Positions 1-6,308 of a stretch of DNA of 16,782 bases are shown here, piece by piece. Location of the stretch: contig CAVVHQ010000022.1 of the NCBI GenBank assembly GCA_963748075.1, positions 1 to 16,782 of the forward strand, given 5' to 3'. The notes under the pieces were generated by a model, which saw nothing but the letters and a program-made list of their open reading frames with translations, did not search any database and was not told the origin of the DNA. Source of the DNA: VRUE01 sp963748075. Lineage in GTDB: Bacteria > Actinomycetota > Thermoleophilia > Solirubrobacterales > 70-9. The first letter of the stretch is position 1. Every line of letters starts with the position of its first letter. Both the position numbers and the translations under genes were made by a program.

Positions 1-1173
1 GCGGCGATCTCGGTCATGTCGTCCTCGACGAGGCCGCGGGTGGTCAGCGCCGGGGTGCCGATCCGCAGGCCGGAGGGGTTCATCGGCGGCCGCTCGTCGA
101 AGGGGATCGCGTTGCGGTTGACCGTGATCCCGATCTCCTCGAGGCGCGTCTCGGCGGTCTTGCCGTCGAGCCCGCTCGGGGTCACGTCGACGAGCACCAG
201 GTGCACGTCGGTGCCGCCGGTCAGGACCGGCACGCCGCCGGCCTGCAGGCCCGCGGCCAGCGCCTGCGCGTTGGCGATCGTCTGCCGCTGGCGGGCGCGG
301 AACTCCTCGGTCGCGGCGATCCGCAGCGCCACCGCCTTGGCGGCGATCATGTGCATCAGCGGCCCGCCCTGCTGGCCGGGGAAGACCGCCTTGTCGATCG
401 CTTTCGCGTGCTCCTCGCCGCAGAGGATCATGCCGCTGCGCGGCCCGCACAGCGTCTTGTGGATCGTCGTCGTGACGACGTCGGCGTGCGGCACCGGGTT
501 GGGGTGCTCGCCGGCGGCGACGAGGCCGGCGAAGTGCGCCATGTCGACCATCAGCTTGGCGCCGACCGAGTCGGCGATCTCGCGGAAGGCGGCGAAGTCG
601 AGCTGCCGCGGGTAGGCGGACCAGCCGGCGACGATCAGCTTCGGCCGGTGCTCGTGGGCGAGGCGCTCGACCTCGTCCATGTCGACCCGCAGGTCCTCGC
701 GGCCGACGTGGTAGGCGACGACCTCGTACAGCTTGCCGGAGACGTTCAGCTTCATCCCGTGGGTGAGGTGGCCGCCGTGGTCGAGCGCCAAGCCCGAGGA
801 TCGTGTCGCCCGGCTCGAGCAGCGCCATGTAGGCGGCGTTGTTGGCCTGCGCGCCGGCGTGCGGCTGGACGTTGGCGTGCTCGGCGCCGAACAGCTCCTT
901 GGCGCGGTCGATCGCCAGCTGCTCGGCGACGTCGACCTCCTCGCAGCCGCCGTAGTAGCGGCGGCCCGGGTAGCCCTCGGCGTACTTGTTGGTCAGCACC
1001 GAGCCGACCGCCTCCAGCACCGCCTGCGGGACGAAGTTCTCCGAGGCGATCATCTCCAGCGTCCCCTGCTGGCGCCGCAGCTCGCGCTCCAGCACGGCGG
1101 CGATCGCCGGGTCGACCTCGGCGAGGGGAGCCGTCTGGAAGTTTTCGGGCAGCTCGCTGATAGCGAGCGACAT
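1..1173 (-). CDS. glyA: Serine hydroxymethyltransferase, C-terminus off window, frameshifted
   Basis: PLP enzyme that converts serine and tetrahydrofolate to glycine and 5,10-methylene-THF in the cytoplasm. Reading from ATG at 1173, the first 128 codons give a standard SHMT N-terminus with IASENFV, the YPGRRYYGG block and NVQPHAGAQAN. The frame then needs a one-base shift at about 788-789. After it the protein resumes with LDHGGHLTHG, VDMAHFAGL, the PLP-lysine segment TTIHKTLCGPR and NRNAIPFDE. About 390 residues lie in the window; the family is usually 415-430, so roughly the last 30 are missing. It is last in the prfA-prmC-tsaC-glyA series, 61 bases after tsaC, with an inverted repeat between. 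No clear Shine-Dalgarno precedes the ATG. The identity is secure. Whether the frameshift is real or a sequence error cannot be told from here. Confidence 0.93.
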   Translation of the reverse strand, partial: MSLAISELPENFQTAPLAEVDPAIAAVLERELRRQQGTLEMIASENFVPQAVLEAVGSVLTNKYAEGYPGRRYYGGCEEVDVAEQLAIDRAKELFGAEHANVQPHAGAQANNAAYMALLEPGDTILGLGARPRRPPHPRDEAERLRQAVRGRRLPRRPRGPAGRHGRGRAPRPRAPAEADRRRLVRLPAAARLRRLPRDRRLGRRQADGRHGALRRPRRRRRAPQPGAARRRRHDDDPQDAVRAAQRHDPLRRGARESDRQGGLPRPAGRAADAHDRRQGGGAADRRDRGVPRPPAADDRQRAGAGRGPAGRRRAGPDRRHRRAPGARRRDPERARRQDRRDAPRGDRDHGQPQRDPLRRAAADEPLRPADRHPGADHPRPRRGRHDRDRR

Positions 1174-1196
1174 TACCAACGGCCCAGGCTGGCAGC

Positions 1197-1240
1197 GACT
1201 GAACGATTGACCCCTCTATGGGGTGGTCAACCGTTCAGTC
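1197..1240 (-). repeat. Inverted repeat over the tsaC stop codon
   Basis: The arms 1197-1212 and 1225-1240 pair over 16 bases with one exception: A1206 faces C1231. In the minus-strand transcript that pair becomes U facing G, an allowed wobble, so the RNA stem is unbroken. The tsaC stop codon (1235-1237) lies inside the arm. The loop is GC-rich and no U-tract follows, so it is not a classical intrinsic terminator. It may be an RNA 3' end or processing stem between tsaC and glyA. Confidence 0.6.
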
Positions 1241-1870
1241 GCCGATCACATCGGCCAGGCTCGCTCCCAAAGCGAGCTTGGAAAGCGCCCCCTCGCGGAG
1301 GATGCTCCACTCGCCGCCGGCATCGAAGCGCGTCAGGTCGACCACCGTCGAGGGCAGGCCGGTGAGGGCGCCGCCGTCGATCGCCAGGTCGGCGCCGGCG
1401 ACGATCTGCGACGGGACCTCGCCGAGGCTCGCCGGCGCCGGCTTGCCGCTGCGGTTGGCCGAGGTCTGGAAGAGCGGGCACATCGCCCCGGCGAGCGGAC
1501 CGCCGATCAGGCGGACGCCGAGCCGCTCCGGGTCCTCGCGGCAGGCGAGCGGGTAGCGCCGCTCCGGGTTGGCCACCACGAGGGTGACCGGGCCCGGCAG
1601 CAGCGCGCCGACCGCTTCGCGGCTTCGCGGGCCGAGCCCCTCGACCAGCTCCCGCATCGCCAGCGGCGAGAGGTACATCACCGCCGAGGACTTGCCCTCG
1701 TCGCGGCCCTTGAGCCGCTGGATGCGCTCGATCGCCGCGGCGTCGAGCGGGTCGCAGGCCAGCCCGTAGAGGCCGTCCGCCGGGAAGACGGCCACCCCGC
1801 CTGCGCCGATGCAGCGCTCCAGCGCGGCCCGAGCCGCCTCGGCGCCGTCGCGCTCGATCGAGATCAGCAT
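1235..1870 (-). CDS. tsaC: L-threonylcarbamoyladenylate synthase (Sua5/YwlC/TsaC family)
   Basis: A 211-residue single-domain YrdC/Sua5 protein. The family makes threonylcarbamoyl-AMP from threonine, bicarbonate and ATP for the t6A37 modification of ANN-decoding tRNAs. Visible family blocks are FPADGLYGLACD (29-40), LKGRDEGKSSA (53-63), LLPGPVTLVV (90-99), TSANRSGKPAP (136-146) and STVVDLT (174-180). It lacks the extra C-terminal Sua5 domain, so it is the short YwlC type. I chose ATG 1870 because the conserved fold begins right after it. An in-frame ATG at 1903 would add 11 residues but falls in the loop of the 1881-1925 hairpin. It lies between prmC and glyA in the same direction, the usual neighbourhood in Gram-positive lineages. 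Confidence 0.93.
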   Translation of the reverse strand: MLISIERDGAEAARAALERCIGAGGVAVFPADGLYGLACDPLDAAAIERIQRLKGRDEGKSSAVMYLSPLAMRELVEGLGPRSREAVGALLPGPVTLVVANPERRYPLACREDPERLGVRLIGGPLAGAMCPLFQTSANRSGKPAPASLGEVPSQIVAGADLAIDGGALTGLPSTVVDLTRFDAGGEWSILREGALSKLALGASLADVIGD

Positions 1871-1880
1871 CGCGCCCGCC

Positions 1881-1925
1881 CCTGTGACGAGTTGTTGTCG
1901 CATACCGACAACAACTCGTCACAGG
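1881..1925 (-). repeat. Perfect 20-bp inverted repeat between prmC and tsaC
   Basis: The arms 1881-1900 and 1906-1925 are exact reverse complements with a 5-base loop (1901-1905). The repeat lies 9 bases beyond the prmC stop codon and 10 bases before the tsaC start. Its stem is much less GC-rich (runs such as gttgttgtcg) than the surrounding genes. No U-tract follows. The minus-strand loop holds GTATG, giving an ATG in frame with tsaC. It could be a transcript 3' end, a processing site or a control hairpin for tsaC translation. Confidence 0.8.
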
Positions 1926-1934
1926 CGGCCCTCC

Positions 1935-2756
1935 TCACCGGTTCGTCCCCACCACGACGCGCGGGATCCCGGCCAGGTCGGGGCGCGTCTCGACCGCGCC
2001 GAAGCCGGCTTCGAACAGCATCTCGCTCACCGCCGGCGCCTGGCCCGCACCGACCTCCAGGGCGACGACCGGCGCGACCCCGACCACGACCGGGATCGCG
2101 GCGCGCAGCACGTCGAGCCCGTCGTGCCCGGCGAGCAGCGACTCGCGCGGCTCCCACTCGGTGATCTCCGGCTCCAACCCGCTCCACTCCGCCTCGCCGA
2201 CGTAGGGCAGGTTGGCGACGAGCAGGCCGAAGCCTCCGAGCTGGGGCGGCAGCATCGCCTCGACTAAGTCCACCCGCTCGGACAGGCCGAGCCGCGCCGC
2301 GTTGGCGCGCGCGACCTCGAGCGCCGCCGCCGAGATGTCGGTCGCGGTCACCTCGCAGCCCGGCAGCTCGGCGGCGATCGCCAGCGCGACCGCGCCTGAG
2401 CCGGTGCCGACGTCGAGCACGCGGCGCGGCCTCAGCTCCAGCGCCAGCTCGACCAGCAGCTCGGTCTCCGGTCGCGGGATCAGCACGCGGGGATCGACCG
2501 ACAGCTCGATCGAGCGGAACCCTTTGCGACCGAGGATGTAGGCGAGCGGCTCGCGCCGCAGCCGCCTGCGCACCAGCTCGCCGAACCGCCGCGCCGCGCC
2601 GGCGGGCACCCCCGCCTCCGGCTCGGCCACGAGGCGCGCCCGGTCCCAGCCGCTCGCCTCGGCCAAGAGCAGTTCTGCGTCCAAACGTGGGCTCTGGACT
2701 CCAGCGGCACGTAGAGCGTCCACGGCAGCTGCCAAGGCCTCTCGACTGCTGCTCAT
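1935..2756 (-). CDS. prmC: Peptide chain release factor N5-glutamine methyltransferase
   Basis: SAM-dependent enzyme that methylates the glutamine of the GGQ motif of release factors, needed for efficient termination. From ATG 2756 it is 273 residues. The N-terminal helical domain binds the release factor. The PrmC signature IPRPETELLVE is at 93-103, the SAM loop LDVGTGSG at 114-121 and the acidic ribose-binding VTATD at 136-140. The catalytic motif, normally NPPY, reads NLPY at 182-185. A GTG at 2774 would add six residues. It sits five bases from the repeat element separating this gene from prfA, and neither start has a strong Shine-Dalgarno. Lying directly downstream of prfA, its substrate gene, strongly supports the call. 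Confidence 0.95.
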   Translation of the reverse strand: MSSSREALAAAVDALRAAGVQSPRLDAELLLAEASGWDRARLVAEPEAGVPAGAARRFGELVRRRLRREPLAYILGRKGFRSIELSVDPRVLIPRPETELLVELALELRPRRVLDVGTGSGAVALAIAAELPGCEVTATDISAAALEVARANAARLGLSERVDLVEAMLPPQLGGFGLLVANLPYVGEAEWSGLEPEITEWEPRESLLAGHDGLDVLRAAIPVVVGVAPVVALEVGAGQAPAVSEMLFEAGFGAVETRPDLAGIPRVVVGTNR

Positions 2757-2778
2757 GTCAGGAGCGGTGGCCACGCCT

Positions 2779-2893
2779 AGAACCTATCCCGGTAGGGGTG
2801 GAACGTCTTGTGCTTTTTCTGCAAAAACGCCAGCGGACAGCCAACAACTGTCTTCAGAAAAAGTTAAGTGGAACCCCTACCGGGATAGGTTCT
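2779..2893 (-). repeat. Family A palindromic element, copy 1 (prfA-prmC spacer)
   Basis: A long imperfect palindrome fills the gap between prfA and prmC. The 21-base outer arms 2779-2799 and 2873-2893 pair perfectly. An inner stem pairs 2813-2821 with 2855-2863, and a small hairpin pairs 2836-2840 with 2848-2852. The arm end shares one base with the prfA stop codon. Bases 2787-2885 align without gaps to 16263-16361 (99 bases each): 32/33 identical on the left flank and 48/51 on the right, with a divergent 15-base middle. Differences inside stems are compensatory. It contains no ORF and no transposase. Confidence 0.9.
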
Positions 2894-3957
2894 CAGACCG
2901 CCGCGGCCTCCAGCCGGCGGCGTTTCTCCTCCGCCGCCAGCGCCTCGGTGAACTCGCCCAGCTGGCCTGCCAGCACCCCGTCGAGGTTGTGCGAGGTGAG
3001 CTTGATCCGGTGGTCGGTGACGCGCCCCTGCGGGAAGTTGTAGGTGCGGACCTTCTCGGAGCGCTCGCCGCTGCCCACCTGCGCTTTTCGCTCCGCCGCG
3101 ACCTTCGCCTGCTGCTCGGCCAACTCGCGCTCGTAGAGGCGGGCCCGCAGCACCCGCATCGCCCGCTCGCGGTTCTGAAGCTGGGACTTCTCGTCCTGCA
3201 TCGAGACCACGATCCCGGTCGGCCGGTGGGTGATCCGCACCGCCGAGTCGGTCGTGTTTACCGACTGCCCGCCCGGCCCCGAGGAGCGGTAGACGTCGAT
3301 CTGGAGGTCGTTCTGGTCGACCTCGACCTCGACCTCCTCTGCCTCGGGCAACACCGCGACAGTCGCGGTCGAGGTGTGGATGCGACCCTGCGACTCGGTC
3401 TCCGGCACCCGCTGCACCCGGTGGGTGCCCCCCTCGAACTTGAAGACCGAGTAGGCGCCCTCGCCCTTCACCGCGAAGGTCACCTCCTTGAAGCCGCCCA
3501 CCTCGGCCGGCGAATGCGACAGCATCTCGGTCGCGAACCCCCGCTCCTCCGCGTAGCGGGTCAGCATCTTGTAGAGGTCGCCGGCGAACAGTGCCGCCTC
3601 GTCCCCCCCGGTCCCGGCCCGGATCTCGACCAGCACGTTCTTCGCGTCGTTCGGATCCCGCTCGACCATCGCCAAGCGGATCTCCTCCTCCAGCTCCTCC
3701 AACCGCCCGGGAGCCTCCTCCACGACCGTCCGCAGCTCCGGATCGTCACCGTCCTCGGCCAGCAGCTCCCTCGCCCCCTCGAGGTCGCCCTTCAGCGTCC
3801 GCCACTCGCCGGCCAACAGATGAGCAGCCTGAAGCTCCCGGTACTCGCGCCCGACCTCGGCATAGCGCTGGCGGTCCGAGATCACCTCGGGATCGGACAT
3901 CAGCGCCTCGAGCTCGGAGAACCGAGCCTCGATCTGCTCAACCAGCGATTCGATCAT
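2893..3957 (-). CDS. prfA: Peptide chain release factor 1
   Basis: Class I release factor that recognises UAA and UAG in the ribosomal A site and triggers peptide release. It has 354 residues, normal for RF1. The N-terminal half is a charged helical domain. The block GTGGDEAALFAGDLYKM (115-131) is typical of bacterial RFs. The stop-codon tripeptide of the RF1 P-x-T type reads PET at 185-187, inside RVPETESQGRIHTS; RF2 would have SPF here. The catalytic GGQ is at 229-231. ATG 3957 gives a normal N-terminus. There is no Shine-Dalgarno, but a TATCGT box ends seven bases before the ATG, consistent with a leaderless or near-leaderless transcript. Its 3' end abuts the family A element, followed by prmC. 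Confidence 0.97.
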   Translation of the reverse strand: MIESLVEQIEARFSELEALMSDPEVISDRQRYAEVGREYRELQAAHLLAGEWRTLKGDLEGARELLAEDGDDPELRTVVEEAPGRLEELEEEIRLAMVERDPNDAKNVLVEIRAGTGGDEAALFAGDLYKMLTRYAEERGFATEMLSHSPAEVGGFKEVTFAVKGEGAYSVFKFEGGTHRVQRVPETESQGRIHTSTATVAVLPEAEEVEVEVDQNDLQIDVYRSSGPGGQSVNTTDSAVRITHRPTGIVVSMQDEKSQLQNRERAMRVLRARLYERELAEQQAKVAAERKAQVGSGERSEKVRTYNFPQGRVTDHRIKLTSHNLDGVLAGQLGEFTEALAAEEKRRRLEAAAV

Positions 3958-3964
3958 GACGTGA

Positions 3965-3996
3965 ACGATACGGACAGCTCAAGCGAGCTTGACAAC
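3965..3996 (-). promoter_or_regulatory. prfA: Possible prfA promoter
   Basis: Read on the minus strand, a TTGTCA hexamer is followed after 19 bases by TATCGT, which ends seven bases before the prfA ATG. That geometry would start transcription at or next to the start codon. A small inverted repeat (3976-3980 with 3985-3989) lies in the spacer. The spacer is longer than the usual 17 bases, so this is tentative. Confidence 0.3.
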
Positions 3997-4000
3997 CGCG

Positions 4001-4347
4001 GCTCGGGCGGGTGGCGTCGGGGTGGGGATGTCGAACCCGGGGGCGGCTCCGGCGGGTGGCGTCGGGCGTATGGCGTTCGTCGAATCCGCAGCTCGGGCGG
4101 GTGGCGCCGGGTGGGGGTCTCCCGACGACGCGGCGTCCTCTTTTTCGCCCCACCCACGTTCTCGGACGGCCTGATTCGCCGAGGCGAAAAACCCAGCGAC
4201 GGCGGGAGACCCCCTCCCGGCGACAGGACCCGCCCGCCAGGCGCGTGGTCCCGGCGACAGGACCCGCTTGCCACGCGCATGGTCCCGGCAGCAGGACCCG
4301 CCCGCCACCGCGCATGGTCCCGACGACAGGACCCGCGCGCCGCTACG
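4001..4347 (-). repeat. Family B palindromic element, expanded copy (YqhQ-prfA spacer)
   Basis: This fills nearly all of the roughly 385-base gap between prfA and the YqhQ-like gene. The core 4106-4221 is a hairpin: arms 4106-4124 and 4203-4221 (19 bases, one T-T mismatch) enclose a second stem, tttttcgcc (4141-4149) with ggcgaaaaa (4183-4191). The core has exactly the same length (116 bases) as the copy at 12490-12605. On the left, gctcgggcgggtggcg-like units start at 4001, 4046 and 4091 (45-base period). On the right there are four 34-35-base units. The edge 4325-4347 is identical to 12606-12628 and contains the stop codon of the YqhQ-like gene. No credible gene lies in the gap. Confidence 0.88.
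4216..4346 (-). repeat. Tandem 34-35-bp repeats (4 units) in the family B right arm
   Basis: Units start at 4216, 4250, 4284 and 4319, each beginning cccggcgacaggacccg or a close variant and the first three ending in tggt; the fourth is partial. Their sequence is roughly complementary to the gcgggtggcg units on the left side of the same element (cccggcg...cccgcc against ggcgggtggcgccggg). The units could therefore form several alternative or stacked stems. There are no unique spacers between units, so this is not a CRISPR array. The 12475-12629 copy has only one unit on each side, so this copy looks expanded. Confidence 0.8.
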
Positions 4348-5332
4348 CGACGATCTCTATGGGCGCCTCATCGGCAGCGATCGGCTTCTCCTCGGCCAGA
4401 ACCTTGTCGAGAGAGGCAATCGCCACCGCGAGCTGCTCTTCGTCGGGCTCGCGGGTGGTCAGGTTCTGCAGCATCAGGCCCGGCCACATCACGGCCCGCA
4501 CCCAGCGCTTGCGGCGGTTCTTGCCGGCCCACTTGATCACCTCGTAGGAGAGGCCGGCGATCAGCGGGATGCCGAGGATGCGCGAGGCGAGCAGCCAGTA
4601 CCAGGCGGGCAGGCCGATCGGCGCGAAGACGAAGATCGCCAGCACCATCACGATCAGCAGGAAGCTGGTGCCGCAGCGGGGGTGCAGGCGGGAGTAGAGC
4701 TTGGCGCGCGAGGGAACCAGCTCGTCCTCGGCCTCGTAGCAGGAGATCGTCTTGTGCTCGGCGCCGTGGTACTCGAAGACGCGCCGCAGGTCCGGCAGGC
4801 GGCTGATCGCGACGAGGTAGCCGATGAAGATCGCCGTCCGCAGCAGTCCCTCGATCAGCCAGAAGAGGAGGGGCGAGCCGAGCTGGTCCTTGATCAGGCT
4901 GGTCAGCCCGACCGGGACGACGAAGAAGAGGCCGATCGCCAGCGCCATCGAGAGGACGATCGTCGCCCCCCAGATCCAGCCGCCGATCTCCTCCTTGTTG
5001 CCCTCCTCGTCCTCCTCCATCTGCGCGTTGGCGGAGATCGCCAGGGCGCGGAAGCCGATCTTCAGCGACTCGCCGAGCGCGACGACGCCGCGCAGCACCG
5101 GCAGCCGCCAGAGGCGATGGCGCTTCGCCCAGGGGACCAGCGGCTCGGAGCTGAGCTCGATCTGGCCCTCGGGGTTGCGCACCGCGACCGCCCAGGTGGA
5201 GACGGCGCGCATCATCACGCCCTCCAGCACCGCCTGTCCGCCGACCGGCGCGTCGCGCTTGGCGACCAGGGCGCCGTCGGGCATCCGCACCGGGTCGGCG
5301 CCGTTGCGCGTCGCTGTCTCCTGGCTACCCAT
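4343..5332 (-). CDS. DUF1385 (YqhQ-like) multi-pass membrane protein
   Basis: A 329-residue member of the DUF1385 family (B. subtilis YqhQ); molecular function unknown. Family hallmarks are GGQAVLEGVMMR (31-42), the EHKTISCYE segment (192-200) and SRLHPRCGTSFLL (214-226). Predicted membrane segments are near 120-147, 156-177, 220-241 and 243-263, and an acidic stretch (EEDEEGNKEE) precedes the first. In many actinomycetes and Firmicutes this gene sits between rpmE and prfA, exactly as here. The TAG stop at 4343-4345 lies inside the conserved right edge of the family B element. No strong Shine-Dalgarno precedes ATG 5332. The conserved EHK and HPRCG motifs suggest an enzyme-like or metal-binding role, but that is inference. 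Confidence 0.9.
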   Translation of the reverse strand: MGSQETATRNGADPVRMPDGALVAKRDAPVGGQAVLEGVMMRAVSTWAVAVRNPEGQIELSSEPLVPWAKRHRLWRLPVLRGVVALGESLKIGFRALAISANAQMEEDEEGNKEEIGGWIWGATIVLSMALAIGLFFVVPVGLTSLIKDQLGSPLLFWLIEGLLRTAIFIGYLVAISRLPDLRRVFEYHGAEHKTISCYEAEDELVPSRAKLYSRLHPRCGTSFLLIVMVLAIFVFAPIGLPAWYWLLASRILGIPLIAGLSYEVIKWAGKNRRKRWVRAVMWPGLMLQNLTTREPDEEQLAVAIASLDKVLAEEKPIAADEAPIEIVA

Positions 5333-5337
5333 GGGAG

Positions 5338-5401
5338 TCTGCGCTTCGCTCGCGCGCGCAGAGCCGGATCTGGACGCGCGCTCGCTCCGCGCTCACAGCG
5401 C
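5338..5401 (-). repeat. Two small inverted repeats in the rpmE-YqhQ spacer
   Basis: Arms gcgct (5389-5393) and agcgc (5397-5401) form a 5-base stem with a 3-base loop, and the last base belongs to the rpmE stop codon. A second stem, tctgcgc (5338-5344) with gcgcaga (5356-5362), lies next to the YqhQ-like start. The spacer is mostly alternating GC, so chance pairing is a real possibility. No U-tract is present. Confidence 0.4.
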
Positions 5402-5616
5402 TACTTCCCGGCCTTGGCGTGCTTGGCGGCGCGCCGCTGGAACCTCTCCACCCGGCCGCCGGTGTCGACCAGCTTCTGCTTGCCCGTGTAGAACGGGTGG
5501 CACTCGGAGCAGAGCTCGACGTGGAGGTCCGCCTCCGTGGAGCGCGTGTAGAACTGGTTGCCGCACGAGCAGTGCACGTTGGCGAGGGTGTATTCGGGGT
5601 GGATCCCGGCTTTCAT
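5401..5616 (-). CDS. rpmE: 50S ribosomal protein L31, zinc-binding type
   Basis: A 71-residue L31. It has the four-cysteine zinc site of the C+ type: CSC (residues 16-18) and CSEC (36-39), followed by the diagnostic HPFYTGKQK. It starts MKAGIHPEY, the normal N-terminus. The C-terminus ends in a lysine/arginine-rich tail. The ATG at 5616 comes two bases after the tetR stop (TGACGATG), so rpmE may be read through or translationally coupled from the regulator. A TACACT box nine bases before the ATG may instead drive a short-leader transcript. The presence of four cysteines means zinc is likely required; a cysteine-free paralogue may exist elsewhere in the genome. Confidence 0.97.
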   Translation of the reverse strand: MKAGIHPEYTLANVHCSCGNQFYTRSTEADLHVELCSECHPFYTGKQKLVDTGGRVERFQRRAAKHAKAGK

Positions 5617-5618
5617 CG

Positions 5619-6248
5619 TCAGCCAAGTGTAGGGAAGTGCGCGCCGCCGCCCGACCCCGCGCTGAGCCCCGCAAGCAGCGTCTCGAGCGTGCGGCCGACC
5701 TCGGCCCGCATCCGCTCCGGATCCTCGGCGCGGGCGACCAGCATCGCCGCCTCGTCGAGCGCCCCCATCAGCAGGTGGGCGAGCGGGCGGATCGGCTGCT
5801 CGGCAATCGCGCCGGCCTCGACCGCCGCCTGCAGCGTCCCCTCGATCAGCCCGAGGCCGTGCTCGGCGGCGATCTCGCGCCAGCGGTCCCAGCCGAGCAC
5901 CGACGGCCCGTCGAGCAGGGCGATCCGCTGCACATCGGGCTCGGTGCAGGCCCTCAGGAGCGTCTCGGCGCCCGCCCGCATCGCCTCCAGCGGCTCCGGG
6001 GCGCCGAGCGCCGCGGTGGCGATCCGCTGGGCGAGCTCCGCCTCGATTCGCTCGTATACCGCCTCGAAGAGGTCTCGCTTGCCGTCGAAGTGGTGGTAGA
6101 GCGCACCCCTGGTGACGCCGGCCGCGCGGACGATCTCCTCGGTGCCGACATCGGCATAGCCGCGCTCGGCGAACAGCGCCCGCGCCGCCTCGATCAGGGC
6201 GTTGCGGGTCGCCTCCGAGCGCTCGACCTGGGTCCGTTTGACATTCAT
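5619..6248 (-). CDS. TetR-family transcriptional regulator
   Basis: A 209-residue TetR/AcrR protein. The N-terminal DNA-binding domain is clear: an ALIEAARALFAERGY helix (17-31), then a helix-turn-helix running through VGTEEIVRAAGVTRGALYHHF (34-54). The C-terminal ligand-binding region is all helical, with LLDGPSVLGWDRWR as in many TetR C-terminal domains. I chose ATG 6248; an upstream ATG at 6290 would place extra residues across the divergent promoter. The start codon overlaps a CATAC-n5-GTATG palindrome, which suggests autorepression and control of the divergent hydrolase at 6309. It lies immediately upstream of rpmE, an unusual partner. The ligand is unknown. Confidence 0.92.
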   Translation of the reverse strand: MNVKRTQVERSEATRNALIEAARALFAERGYADVGTEEIVRAAGVTRGALYHHFDGKRDLFEAVYERIEAELAQRIATAALGAPEPLEAMRAGAETLLRACTEPDVQRIALLDGPSVLGWDRWREIAAEHGLGLIEGTLQAAVEAGAIAEQPIRPLAHLLMGALDEAAMLVARAEDPERMRAEVGRTLETLLAGLSAGSGGGAHFPTLG

Positions 6249-6260
6249 ACTGCCTGTATG
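6246..6260. promoter_or_regulatory. Candidate TetR operator in the tetR/hydrolase divergent region
   Basis: CATAC (6246-6250) and GTATG (6256-6260) form a perfect inverted repeat with a 5-base spacer, the architecture of many TetR operators. It overlaps the tetR ATG. On the minus strand a TTAAGAT box lies just upstream, placing a tetR promoter directly over the site. Repressor bound here would block tetR and could block the hydrolase 50 bases away. Confidence 0.55.
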
Positions 6261-6308
6261 TATCTTAACCCTCCCGTCGCCCGGAAACAACGCTCCGAGG
6301 AGGATGCG

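Noticed and set aside
2779..2893. Family A as a transposon-derived MITE
   Set aside because: No target-site duplication is evident, and the extreme ends differ between copies while staying paired, which is unlike conserved terminal repeats. Not fully excluded without more copies.
4216..4346. Tandem 34-35-bp units resembling a CRISPR array
   Set aside because: Units are contiguous with no unique spacers, differ from each other, and pair with units on the other side of the element. No cas genes are nearby.
2755..4536. A 593-codon plus-strand frame across prfA and the family B element
   Set aside because: It is antisense to prfA, which is certain, and the rest reads the palindrome and tandem units. 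Composition is low-complexity Arg/Pro.
5391..5674. A 93-codon minus-strand frame overlapping rpmE
   Set aside because: Shadow frame; the L31 frame with its four cysteines is unambiguous.
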